Origin: Favolaschia claudopus | Lineage: Eukaryota; Basidiomycota; Agaricomycetes; Agaricales; Mycenaceae | DNA: 64,000 nucleotides | Direction: 5' to 3' | NCBI GenBank assembly: GCA_037176885.1 | Contig: JAWWNJ010000111.1 | Location: forward strand, 310,001 to 374,000 | The notes under the pieces: model-generated | What the model saw: the letters and a program-made list of their open reading frames with translations, nothing else | What the model was told of the DNA's origin: nothing | The model's database searches: none | Translations under genes and position numbers: made by a program | Part shown: piece by piece, positions 54,330 through 64,000 of the stretch | Layout: each line of letters opens with the position of its first letter | Numbering within the stretch: the stretch's first letter is position 1

Positions 54330-54764
54330 TATATACCATGCATATGTACTCCCTGTAGCTCTGAAATGAATTTTTGATACCCAGGCAGCGAGAGAAACCC
54401 CGAAAGCGAATACAAATCAATTTGGCCGGCTTTCGCCGGCGGCCTACCGATGGAGCTGAATCTCAGTCATTTTCAAAGCTCTGACCTCGGTCGAAGTTGG
54501 AGAAATGTACCTTCGAAGAATTTAAGATTTTACATGTAGAGATATTCGCGAAAAACGCGTCGTGGGATGTGAAATCGAAGCCGTGGAATTCATGATTACA
54601 TAATAGCCTGAGCCTCCAATCACTGATCGGAGGGAAGTGACAGACTACAATACACCGCAGGCACGAGGACCTTTTGAATTGTAGCGTCTGTTTATAAGAG
54701 ACTATACAAATTCATGGCTCCATGGAAATCATTAACATCTTTGACTCTGGATGGAATTATAGTA
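54330..54764. other. No feature seen
   Basis: AT-moderate spacer; a short hairpin GCCGGCTTTCGCCGGC at about 54426-54441 is the only structure noted. Confidence 0.3.
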
Positions 54765-55377
54765 AGATAGAGAGCGTGGGATCCCCGCACCCTTATGTCA
54801 GCATCACACTGTGACATTGTCACGCTCGACGTCGAGGGCTTATAGCACGATGCTAAGGTCCAGATTGGGAATTTTGCCCAATACAAGTCTTAGATAGAGG
54901 TTCAATGAAGGGTTCCTATTGGGCAGAGTTGCCAAAATGTCCCCTAGTCTCTTGCTATATGACCCACAAAAAAATTCAGACCACTTTTTTTCTGAGTGTT
55001 TCTATGTGGTTTTCTCACCAAATGGGACACGCTTCAAAGATTTCGGAGGAAAATTTGGCCAACACAGCCACAGGATAGTCATCTCGGCATGCTTCGGCAG
55101 CTCGCTTAAGGGTGGGACCTGTCAAACCTTTGCGGCGCAATGAGTGACAGAACACTGACAGAACCTCCTTGCAGTGTGGAAGGTGCTTTTCAAACCAAAA
55201 ACCAAAAATTTCAGAGCCGAAACAGCGAGAATGTCTTCTAAGTCTGTAGGTCAGCCCTTCCGCAGGCCGGAAAGAGCACGAAATTTTTTGTGCGACTGGG
55301 GATTTGGCCGTGGGAACGATTAATGAGCGTTACATAACGTGCTTAAGTAAGGTGCGGGGATCCCACGCTCTCTATCT
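54765..55377. mobile_element. 613-bp TA-target MITE
   Basis: Ends AGATAGAGAGCGTGGGATCC and its inverted copy GGATCCCACGCTCTCTATCT, about 27 bp, with TA at 54763-54764 and 55378-55379. No coding capacity. Confidence 0.85.
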
Positions 55378-55735
55378 TATCTGCTTTTCGCGAATGTGAC
55401 ATCATTAGCTAATCTTTAGCGAAACACGAGTCGCGCGGACCGCTTCCAACTCACACCACATTGCGCAAACTCGTACTTTCCGGCTGGCATTGCCAGGATG
55501 TGTTCATGGAGCACGTTTTCCCGCACATCCTCACCCTCGAAAAATCGGTCATTCCGAGGCTTTTGTGCCGAAAACGCGTTTTACCGGCCGAGGGATTTCC
55601 CCTTGGAGAAGGACCCACCGTGGGAATCTCGACCGTTTTCCCATCACCCTCGGAATGGAGAAGTTCCCCTCATAGTGAATACCGAGCGGAGGTTGTGCGA
55701 CCCAAGGTGCCTCCTCTGGGCCTTCCGCGACGGAC

Positions 55736-55957
55736 ATGGCGGGCACCGTATCTGGCTTTGGTCGCTTAAACCGAAAGCGGTCGTCGAATGAAGAAGGCAA
55801 GAGGAAAAAAGCTGTTTACCCGGAAAAATCTCCTACATCGCCGCTGGCTTCCAAGCTGCCAAGAAAACAGGCCTCCTCCGGTCTGCCACTCCCCGAAGAT
55901 GACAACGAGGTTCCAGCGACCCCTCAGTCCACTGCACCACCTATTATGTGTGATTAA
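55736..55957 (+). CDS. Small basic/acidic protein, unknown
   Basis: ATG at 55736, TAA at 55955-55957, 73 codons. The product starts MAGTVSGFGRLNRKRSSNEE, has a Lys/Arg-rich patch (GKRKKAVYPEKSP) resembling a nuclear signal, then PLASKLPRKQASSGLPLPED. Composition is protein-like in this frame only. The 290 bases upstream are GC-rich and may hold its promoter. It could be a first exon. Family unknown. Confidence 0.45.
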   Translation: MAGTVSGFGRLNRKRSSNEEGKRKKAVYPEKSPTSPLASKLPRKQASSGLPLPEDDNEVPATPQSTAPPIMCD

Positions 55958-56282
55958 AAGGCCGCGATTGATTTTTAATTTCCATTTTTGGTATGTTTGA
56001 TGTGGGGAGACAACGAGTCGGGAGCAGCCAAGCCTCAGGCCCTGTAAGGAGCCCACAGGGACAGAGTCCCCAGGGGCAAAGCCTGGGAGATGCAAATATT
56101 TGTGACCTGCTGCATCAATTACTCACTTAATTTATAGGACCTCTCTCCTTGAACCTGAGCATGCCACTCCATTTCTACGGAACTTTCTTCCCCTTCACAA
56201 TGTCCCATACTTATGCTCAGTAAATCCACAAGGAATCCAGGCAAGCTCCCCCTCCTGTAGGCCGGGCACCGGCATACACAAC
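55958..56282. other. No gene; hairpin-rich
   Basis: 56030-56095 holds several overlapping short inverted words (CCCTGTAAGGAGCCCACAGG, CCCAGGGGCAAAGCCTGGG). 56241-56275 repeats the GCAAGCTCCCCC ... GCCGGGCACCGGC motif pair of 51432-51465. Confidence 0.4.
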
Positions 56283-57615
56283 CTACGTAGGACAAAGCTT
56301 TGCAAGGTGTTCTATCAACTCCCTACCAATATCCTGAGCACACTCCATAATCTCCTCCCAGTCTTGGGGAAGTGACGCAATGGATTAGTAGTACTAATCC
56401 ATTGCGTCACTTTATCGGGGTGAAAGATCAGAAGATTTCTACGGATAGCCCGCTTCTTCTGCGTAATTGTCATATTTCCATCGAACAGAAACCATGCTAC
56501 GGAGGCTTCAATCCCATTCTTGAGGATTGGCCAGGGAACATGCCGCTTTTCGAGCAGAAACCGTAACGGTGTTGCTTGAAGCAGCCCCCATTTCTGTTCA
56601 TATATGTCGCGCTTCTCGATGATGTTGTCAGAGTCCCAGTTCTCCCATGCTTGAAGCGATAGAGAGCGTGGAACTGGATCGTCACAATCTGAATGTATGT
56701 GAGAGAAGCATTAGGGCCTTCTTCGGAGTATTAGGCACCAACCTGTCAGTGGATAGGACTCTGGGGACAAATTGGGACATGTACACCGATCCATTGGCAT
56801 TGCAGCTGCATCAGATCATGTGGCGTTAGAAAAAGAAGCCGTCAAAGTTCCAAAGCTCACGCGGCTCGTCGACGTCCATGGGACTGAAGCAGTTGGATAT
56901 GGGACTATCAATATCCATTGGCGATGTAGGGTAGCATCCAGTCCAGCCTGTTCCCCGAGGGGATGGAAAGGGGCTGTCCCGGCCCAGGCCATAATTCTCC
57001 GGCAAAACGTGCATCTTGTTTGTGGGTCGCAGACCTGGGTCTTTGAAATGGTTTTCGCCCCACTTATGTTTCTCTCGGAGGATATTACTCCGCGCCGATT
57101 GAATGGTTTTCTTTGAAAAATGCGGCTTGACATGAACTCCTGTCCGCTATCATACAATGTATGGAGCGGCCGTCATTGTCGTCTACATCTATAGCCAAAA
57201 AAATGAGATTGTTTTCTTGTACAGTAGTATTCCATTCTCATCAAGCTTTAATCGTAAATCTGCTGCTAAATCTCACCTTTAGCAACGGCTTTATCTGCAA
57301 GAAATCCCATCTCGGGATGGCCAGCATTGAGAGCTTCATTGTCCTTTGAGGTATGTTGCCGCTTGCACTGAGGGCAACGACACTGTGGCGTTTGGATCGA
57401 TTTCGAGGCTTTCTCCGCCACCTTCTTGACAGTTTTGCGTGCAGCTGAGGTGTGCGCAGAGAGAGTCGATGAAGGTTGAGAAATCCTCGCTCGCCACACA
57501 TTTGGGGCAGCTCATTTGGGTGGGACATAGAAGAAGGGTATCGCATAAAATGATTTTTTGTATCGCGCGCTGTTGGCCGGCATTGAAATAAATTGGCTTT
57601 ACTTGCACTTTGCAT
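56283..57615 (-). pseudogene. HPD-containing J-like protein gene, disrupted by a palindrome
   Basis: Minus-strand exons with good composition: 57470-57270 (ARKTVKKVAEKASKSIQ, then CRCPQCKRQHT and NAGHPEMGFLADKAVAKG before a GTGAGA donor); 57110-56826 (LREKHKWGENHFKDPGLRPT, and SPMDIDSPISNCFSPMDVDE); and 56690-56376 (PRSLSLQAWENWDSDNIIEK, LLQATPLRFLLEKRHVPWPI, AIRRNLLIFHPDKVTQ). The last ends in an HPD tripeptide within a helix-turn layout like a J-domain, an arrangement I recall as common in unnamed agaricomycete proteins. Beyond the 56370-56412 palindrome, in another frame, LPQDWEEIMECAQDIGRELI continues to a stop at 56283. The start at 57615 is a guess. The coding frame is broken at the palindrome. 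Confidence 0.55.
56370..56412. repeat. Perfect 43-bp palindrome inside the J-like gene
   Basis: Twenty-one-base arms AAGTGACGCAATGGATTAGTA and their exact inverted copy, separated by one base. It falls precisely between the HPDKVTQ block and the LPQDWEEIME block of the minus-strand gene and shifts the frame. Confidence 0.9.
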
Positions 57616-57639
57616 TTGTGTTGGATTGATCTACATTGA

Positions 57640-58820
57640 GATTGACGGTCTATAAGTACGGTTGATGTCCCGATCAGCTGGGTGGTTATCTGCAGTTACC
57701 TCTCACAGCCACATGTTATCTGCAGTCACGGTGTGACTTTACTTCTCTCGTCTCCTCCCCGGCCTGCTGGGTGCTGCTGGCTGCTGCCGGCCTCCCACTG
57801 GCTCTCTTCTGACCCTCTACCTTCTCTTTTCGTCGCTCTTGACCTCCCAAGATTCTCTGTATTGTGTCTGGACGGCACTGAACTTTCGGCAATCCACCAG
57901 CACACCCTCTTCCAAATGGCCGCGATCTTGAGCCACATACCAGCATTTTGGGCTCAAAAATGCAATTTCAACGCTTCCTGAGCACTCTGGCGCTTTTCTC
58001 TGTTCAATCTATGCTTTACCTCTCCGCTCTTCAACGGTCTCGCTGACACCGCTTGAAATATAATGGCGGATACATTCAAGAACCTGATACTCAAAATCGA
58101 ATGCAGGATGGTCGTGATGAGAGGGCTATCGCTTTGGGATAGTGGTGTGTGCTCTTTCAAATTTCTTTTACCGCGTATTCTGACCAAACGGAAAATCGGC
58201 AGATCACGAAGTGCTCTCGTTGATCCAAGTCTGATCAAATGCTCAGTCGGTGTTTAGGTATGCGGGCACTCTCCTCCAACTTCCTGCTATGCCGGCTGTC
58301 CAACCGCTCTTCTGTGGAGAGGACTCCAACCCCATGAATGAATAACAGGCGACCCGAGGAGATTTTGTTCCAGGATTTCTCATAGTCATAGCTATCTTGC
58401 CAGTGGCCAGTAGTGATGAATGCTGTTTTTGATTCATTTCATACAATACAAGCTACAACTTCAACAAAATTGAAAAAGACCTGAGATGAAGTAAAGTTAG
58501 CAAAGCAAAGCAGCGTACGCCTGCTCGAACAGACACAACATCACGCAGATTTATTGTTGATTGATCCTCTTTGAATCTTTTCTAAGCAGCGACAAGCTTC
58601 GTTGGACCTCCCGTAGCTTTTCCCTTTCTCCCTCTCTTTCCCTTTCTTTTTCGCGTTTTTTCATCACGGGACCCAGTACATTGAAAAAAAAACCAAGAGG
58701 ATTGGGCAGACGACTATGAAGGTCTTGTTGCGGCTGTTGCTGAAGATATAGCCCACAATATCCGTCACCCTATGGCAACGATTAGTGTTCTGCTCTGTTC
58801 TGTTCTGCCAAGCTCACTTT
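57640..58820. other. No gene assigned with confidence
   Basis: A minus-strand frame 57938-57726 (LKIAAIWKRVCWWIAES, then a charged Ser/Gly-rich part) and a plus-strand ATG frame 58063-58257 (MADTFKNLILKIECRMVV) have protein-like pieces, but neither shows splice continuity or a domain. 57740-57850 is pyrimidine-rich. Confidence 0.3.
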
Positions 58821-58830
58821 ATTAGCAGCC

Positions 58831-59217
58831 GGTGCTTTTCAAAATATACATGAAAAACTAAGCGAGATCAGTGAAAAACGGAGGCTCCAAACATGCAAAA
58901 CCTCGAAGACGTCATCGAGAGATGCGGTCAGGCGCATGGCCGTTCCCCGCTCCAGAGTGGCGATCATGACGAAGTAGGACGCTTCCGCGAAAGGTAGAGC
59001 TTGTTGCTCGTCGTTCCAAGAGGCTCGCAGGACGGCGAGTAGAGTAGTGTACGCTGATAGAAGTCGCTCAGAAAGGCAACTCAAGCGATGCGGCACGAAT
59101 CGGCACGTTGTTTCCTTTCTTGGAACGGTGAAAAAGTGCTGCTCCACTTGTGGTTTTTGGATGACGTTCTTGTGCGTAAAATTTCGTTTTTCACCGGTTG
59201 CTAATAAGCTCTAATGA
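58831..59217 (-). mobile_element. Deletion derivative of the neighbouring PIF/Harbinger element
   Basis: The left end, TTATTAGCAGCCGGTGCTTT onward to about 58935, copies the right end of the autonomous element including the first codons of its transposase (MQNLEDVIERCGQ). The right part, about 58938-59217, copies the element's opposite end (59646-59930), ending CACCGGTTGCTAATAAGCTC. It is thus an internally deleted element of about 390 bp lying in opposite orientation to the parent, which creates a long inverted repeat. Confidence 0.8.
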
Positions 59218-60031
59218 GCTTTGTAGAGCCCCGAGCTGGGTCAAGATTCGACGCATCGACAACTTCCTTCCGCTCAGCGGGCAGCAACAAACTTGACATG
59301 TATTCAACATGTATTGCCTTTTTTGGTCAATGTCATTTGCGCCATCAAAAGCCATAATTTTGCGTCGAATATTTACACCGACCCTGCCAATACTCGTGAG
59401 AAGCTAAGCAGAGTCAGTTGTACGCTATATACCTTCACTATTCTCCCCTGAGACCACAATGTCCCCACCCGGTACTGTCTTCACAGTAGTACCGTCACTC
59501 CAACATGCGCGGACTGTGACCTTGGAAGGTCCTTGGGGTCCTTGATAAGCTTGCTAATAAGCTCTATTCAAGTTTTCAGAAAATAAAATTCACCTTCAAA
59601 TTCTCATGATGTTTTGCTGCTTTTACAGCAGTTTGCATAAGTAATAGAGCTTATTAGCAAGCGGTGAAAAACGAAATTTTACGCACCAAAACGTCATCCA
59701 AAAACCACAAGTGGAGCAGCGAATTTTCACCGTCCAAGAAAGGAAGCAGCATGCCGGCTGGTGCCGCATCACTCGGGTTGCCTTTCTGAGCGACTTCTAT
59801 CAGCGTACACGTTTACTGCTCTCCTCACCGTCCTGCGAGCCTCTTGTAACGACGAGAAACAAGCTCGACCTTTTGCGAACGCGGCCTACTTCGTCATGAT
59901 CGCCAGCCTTTCAATGGAGCGGGGAACGGGTTTGCGTCATCGCGCAAGCGACTCCACAGTACGCGGTGGGACATATAAAAGGGCTACCTAGGTGCGTGTT
60001 GTGTTCACAGCGTACACAACAAATCCGAGCC

Positions 60032-61425
60032 ATGTCTTCCCAGTATAACAACAACTCTCACACCCACCTCTCTGCTCATACCTTGCGCACGACGGACTTT
60101 TCCTCCTATGGCTCCTTTTTTGATGCCGCCGACTCGACTCCGCCTGCTTCCTCTCAGTACAACTCGGCTTCTGTCCCCTGGTCCCAGTTTAATTTCGACC
60201 AGACCCTTCCCCGAGATGTCCAATTCCCCCCTCCTACTCTTGCAAACGACGAGGATCCGCCTTACAGCCCCTTCGCCAACTTTAACTGGGACCCTAAACA
60301 GTTCCGAGATGCCAACGCCAACTTCAAGGCGACCTACAAAAACTCCAGTACCGCTCTGGCCAATATTCACGACCGCGAGCCCGAGCTCGCTCGTATCCAA
60401 CTACTCTCGAACTCCGCCATCAATCTGCCCCGCGGTCCGATCCCTTCGCTCCATGCGGCGACGACGCCTGGGAGCAAGAAAACCATGGAGGAGGAACAGG
60501 CGGGGTCGCAGACGGACAACGATGACGATGACGTCGACGAGAACGGCGCGCAGCGTGCCAACTTCAGCACGGGCAAGGCTCTTATCAAGCTTGCCAGCGC
60601 TGCTGTTGATCTTGAGCCGTTTCTCGCGGCTCAGGGAGAGAAAACAGCGACGTGAAAGGCTATAGCTGTGAAGCTTTCTAAGGAGAAGGAATTTCGGAAC
60701 GCAAAGCTCACGGATGTGAATGTGCAGAGGAAGGTTCGAGCATTGGTTAAGTTCAAGAAGGTGCGCGACTACATGCTCATATCAAACTGTACTCATATTT
60801 TTTAGGACCCAAGCGCAAACACGCAGCTTGGCAACATCATCGGAAAGGAGACCGCAGACGGCATCAGCATAGCCGCCTTGCTCGAGCCTCTCGAACATCA
60901 GTTCGACCAAGCGAAGGGCAAGTCTGATAAGGCCAAAGCAGAGACGAAGAAGGTATGTCGTTGTCGGTTTGCTAGCGGCAGCTGTCACTCATCGGAATCT
61001 AGAAGAATGACGAGGATCGTGAAGGCGGCGAGGCTATTCGCCAGCACGCTATGCGGTCCTTCCGCAAGCGCCTCCGTTCTCCAAGCCCCACCAGTGACGA
61101 TACCGACGTTGAGGTGGTTGGTGGCGGTGGCCGTCTAACTACATCTCGAACCCCTGCCGCTACTTCGAGCGTTGAAATCATCGACTCCGACTCCGACAAC
61201 AAGACTCGTGTTTCAAAACCCAAGACGAAGGCGTGCAAGCGTCGCCGCCTGAATGATCCATCAGTGCTCAACGCCGAAAGCCTCGCTTTGATGAAAGAAA
61301 GCGAGCGGCGCACCGCGCATTATGAGACGGAGATGATGGGTACACTTAAGCAGTTTGTCGCTGACTCGACCCGGCAGAAGGATGAGTTGCTCTCCGTAAT
61401 GCGCGCGTTGGTTGAGAAGCAGTAA
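60032..61425 (+). pseudogene. Companion (second) gene of the Harbinger element
   Basis: ATG at 60032 (MSSQYNNNSHTHLSAH). Exon 1 runs to 60760 but contains an in-frame TGA at 60653-60655; beyond it the same frame continues KAIAVKLSKEKEFRNAKLTD and VRALVKFKK. Intron 60761-60805, exon DPSANTQLGNIIGKETADGI with a Lys/Glu-rich helix, intron 60953-61002, and a last exon with an acidic SSVEIIDSDSDN part, KPKTKACKRRRLNDPS and a helical tail to the TAA at 61425. In other Harbinger elements the second gene encodes a Myb-like DNA-binding partner of the transposase; I see no clear Myb repeat here, so the role rests on position. Only the TGA prevents a full-length product. Confidence 0.6.
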
Positions 61426-61477
61426 GCAGTAGGCACGTAGTAACAATTGGAATTGAAAACTTGTACACATATATATT

Positions 61478-63077
61478 CTAATCGTGAAAATAATCTTCTA
61501 AGTACGGCGGGGGACATTTGAGTGCTTGCGCAGTCTGATTAGGTCGAATGCAATTCAGTGCATTGGTCAGTAGCACACCGACCCGGTAATAGCGGCCGAC
61601 GGGCGATGAAAAGACACGCAATTTCCACCATGCGTTCAAGAACGGCCACTCTCTGGTAATCTCGCCAAAACCATGCTCAACCTCCATCCGTACACTCGAC
61701 ATGGCTTTGTTCCAAAGCATTTCCTCGTCACTACGATCTTGGCCTGTTTGATAAGGGCTGATCAGGAGGGGGCTCAGTCCGTACGCAGGATCCCCGAAGA
61801 TCTGGAAATAGCGTCGTGTTACCGGAGTGTTCTGATTAGCTCCAGGTCGGAAAGCGAACTGAGCACATTTGTCGAGAAGGTGGGATGCAGCGAGAAGGGC
61901 GTTGTCGTTCCGCCGGCCCTCGATAGGTCCGAAGAGGTGGCCAATCAAGCCGTTCGGGAGTTTAACAGCCTGAAATTTAATTGCGTGAATTTTCTTGTAG
62001 CCATTGTACGCGACCCGTTGGTAGAAGGTAGGGCGGCATATACCGCGGATGGTACAGTCGATGAATCCCCCAGACAGAGTCCAATGGGGCGCCCTTCGCA
62101 TGGATGGCATCGGCATATTCCTGCATCCGGGCAGTAGTGAGAAGTCCGTTGGCATCGAAGTCAAGCAAATGTTGCCATCGTTCATCCAAGAACTCGCAAA
62201 GCTCGTTAACAAGCTCGCTTATCGCAGACTGCGTCCGATTGTATTTCATGCACAGTTCGAACTGGTCTCCTGCCGTCTTCAAACGAGCAAGAAGTAAGGC
62301 AACCGCTTCAACGCGCGGAAAGGCGGATCTGCTGCTGGTGCGGAAAATCTCGGGTATCTGCATGGCCTCTGCGAGCTCTGCAAGCTCATCCGCATACAAC
62401 CTTTCATGTACAGCTGTTTTACGGTTTTTGTCCGGTTTTTGATCGAGTGGGGCATTTCGTTTCTTGTTTACACCTGTATGCCTCTGAGTCGCCGTATGGA
62501 CCTCAGATTGGGCTATTTCCAGCCATTTTGCTCCACTAGTGAATGCAGTGGGGCTGCGGTGGAGCGGTTGAACTGCCTCCGGCTCCTCGGCGAGGGTATG
62601 CACAAGCAATCACAGGTAAACAACTTTTGAAGAGCCCCACTCCATCAAAAACCGGACAAAAACCGTAAAACAGCTGTAAGTAATCAGTTGAACTGGGAGT
62701 CATCGCGAGTGCCGAGCATACCGGAATTGATATAGGCAGTCCCTTGGACGCAGGCTTCGCAGCCACTCGAGTGTGATACGCTGTCCACCAAGTTTGGGAC
62801 GGGCGACTTCGATCGCAGGCCTCTGATTCGAGACAAGGCCCCAAAACGCAGGCCACAGAGAACTACGGCTCTGGCTAGTGAATTGATGGGTACCAAAGAC
62901 ATCCCCGTCATCCATATCGAGGACAGGGAGTAGAACAGAACATATGAGGCGCTTTATGCGTGAGAGGGACATAGTTGTTGTGTAGAGCAAGGACGAGCAA
63001 GGTGGAGCTCGAACGGCAGGCGCGTTGACATCAATCACCTGACCGCATCTCTCGATGACGTCTTCGAGGTTTTGCAT
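61478..63077 (-). pseudogene. HARBI1-like PIF/Harbinger transposase, doubly broken
   Basis: ATG at 63077 (MQNLEDVIERCGQVIDV, then SLSRIKRLICSVLLPVLDMD). After a probable frame change or intron near 62830, ALAMTPSSTDYL leads to the insertion site of the 62411-62676 MITE; beyond it ERLYADELAELAEAMQIPEI and AFPRVEAVALLLARLK continue the N-terminal domain. The catalytic domain follows: FIDCTIRGICRPTFYQRVAY (first Asp), FGDPAYGLSPLL (second Asp), VRMEVEHGFGEITREWPFLN (Glu), ending PPYLEDYFHD at 61478. A one-base insertion in a C5 run (62067-62071) shifts the frame just before the first catalytic Asp. Removing the MITE plus one TA restores frame at that point, so two independent lesions are present. 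Confidence 0.8.
62411..62676. mobile_element. 266-bp TA-target MITE inside the Harbinger transposase
   Basis: Terminal inverted repeats of about 43 bp with one mismatch, beginning CAGCTGTTTTACGGTTTTTG, flanked by TA at 62409-62410 and 62677-62678. A related left end lies at 880-945. Confidence 0.9.
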
Positions 63078-63179
63078 GTTTGGAGCTTCCGTTTTTCACT
63101 GATCTCGCTTAGTTTTTCGCCGTATATTTTGGAAAGCACCGGCTGCTAATAACTTAAGCTCTAATGACACTCCTGGGAA

Positions 63180-63597
63180 TTTTATGTAAAGAAAGCGCGC
63201 GTAACACGTCTCCTTGTACCACTTTGCTCGTTTCTTGCCCAATTGCGACGATTTTGGTATGTACCAGGTCGCCTTAAGCTGCGCTTCAAGCCCTGAGTCT
63301 GATGTCTTCGAAATTCCAACTTTTTTTTTCGACCAAATCCGCCAGTCTCGGCACAGGCTGCCTTCGTCGTCCTGGCCATCCCGGACGCAATTTCGCGTCA
63401 ATTCGCTCGATTCTAGGTGCGTTCTGACCGCATTTTTAGCCGCTTCTCACTGATACCCCTCTCAACTCCATCACCGCCAGGTCAAACTTTCTGTCGCGTC
63501 GTCGTTTCGCAGTATCTTGATCCCTTTCCTTCCAAGTGTGTAACAGTGCCCTGTGGCTAAATATCTTGCTTATGTTGCTTTCCTAGCACCTCCTACC
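63180..63597 (+). mobile_element. 5' end and leader of a Tc1/IS630-like element, copy C
   Basis: Related to 308-572 (inverted) and 10005-10300: shared words include AAGAAAGC, ACACGTCT, TTGTA, TTTCTTGCCCAAT and GGACGCAATT-type sequence. It leads into the transposase ATG at 63598 and probably contains its promoter. Its left end lies within about 30 bp of the end of the Harbinger element. Confidence 0.6.
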
Positions 63598-64000
63598 ATG
63601 GGGAATCGCTGTATCAGCCGTGATGTCAAGATCGCCGCCCTCAATCTGTACGAAAAGGGCTATCTCCCTCTCAAGTCTATTCTGGCCTGTGTCGGTTTCT
63701 CGCGCAGCACATTCTTTCGTGTCCTGAAGCTTTGGAGAACTACCGGAGATGTTGAACGCCCTCAGAACCGTCCTGGTCGCCCGCGTTTCCTTATTGAAGA
63801 GGATGTAGAATATCTCATTACGCTTGTCCAAAATCGACCCGACTGGTTCTTGGACGAGCTCCTCAAACTACTCAAGAAAAATCGATTCATATCTGTTCAT
63901 TACACTACTATCCATCGGGAGCTTGTTTTGCGCTGGCATGTCCCTCCAGGTTTTGCAAGAGATTGCAGCAGAACGCAACGAACCTTCTCGTCTTGATTTT
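63598..64000 (+). pseudogene. Tc1/IS630-type transposase, N-terminal part, cut by window end
   Basis: ATG at 63598 (MGNRCISRDVKIAALNLYEK). A helix-turn-helix (LKSILACVGFSRSTFFRVLK), then a linker RPQNRPGRPRFLIEEDVEYL, and a second helical part LLKKNRFISVHYTTIHRELV form the bipartite DNA-binding region of Tc1/IS630-like transposases of basidiomycetes. At a T4 run (63926-63929) an extra T shifts the frame: the annotated-frame product stops at 63994, whereas the next frame reads GMSLQVLQEIAAERNEPSR, the expected continuation. Thus the copy has a one-base insertion (or a sequencing error there). The catalytic domain lies outside the window. Confidence 0.75.

Larger units (their letters stand above)
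59646..63155. mobile_element. PIF/Harbinger-type element with two convergent genes
   Basis: Left end near AGAGCTTATTAGCAAGCGGTG, right end near CACCGGCTGCTAATAA. Inside are the companion gene (60032-61425, plus) and the HARBI1-like transposase (63077-61478, minus), whose 3' ends are 52 bp apart. A two-gene layout is characteristic of PIF/Harbinger. The 3-bp target duplication expected for the superfamily could not be fixed because TTA/TAA are part of both ends. Both genes carry inactivating changes. Confidence 0.75.

Overview
The window looks like repeat-rich nuclear DNA of a filamentous basidiomycete, probably an agaricomycete mushroom. Every coding stretch that can be followed is cut by 43-90 nt GT-AG introns, the proteins recognised are ones typical of mush room genomes (a Tnp2-type transposase, an HPD/J-like protein, Cys-rich transposon-associated proteins), and there are interstitial TTAGGG repeats. 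No complete, undamaged gene of obvious cellular function was found. Assignments are from reading sequence only; no search was run.

Layout. 1-11.3 kb: nested non-autonomous DNA transposons, including a hAT-type element with an 8-bp target duplication, an element with a 2-bp duplication whose empty site lies 32 kb away, and a doubly nested TA-target element (7444-9258), ending in an interstitial telomere-repeat tract. 11.3-22.1 kb: gene fragments and a DDE transposase gene (15117-17602), then one copy of a 1006-bp repeat, then a minus-strand gene (22055-19665) broken up by three miniature elements. 22.1-25.7 kb: a gene remnant and several foldback elements. 25.7-31.2 kb: a compositionally different, pyrimidine- and CpG-rich block containing a tandem array of about 120-bp units and no convincing protein. 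31.2-42.6 kb: more miniature elements, a damaged PIF1/Helitron-like helicase fragment and a five-exon gene (41261-39162) with an element in each of two introns. 43.3-50.3 kb: a decayed Tnp2-like transposase, a Cys-rich gene and a pogo-like transposase fragment. 51.6-57.7 kb: small genes, foldbacks, a tRNA-like segment and a J-like gene disrupted by a perfect 43-bp palindrome. 58.8-63.2 kb: a two-gene PIF/Harbinger element with its own inverted deletion derivative beside it. 63.2-64 kb: the start of a Tc1/IS630-type transposase running off the end.

The genes do not form a pathway. The window is best read as a fossil bed: about ten sequence-distinct families of short elements with TA target duplications, two elements with 3-bp duplications, and several captured or host gene fragments into which they jumped, mostly in introns. 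Related ends link one miniature element (8560-9140) to the DDE transposase at 15117-17602 and another (58831-59217) to the Harbinger element, so parent-derivative pairs are both present.
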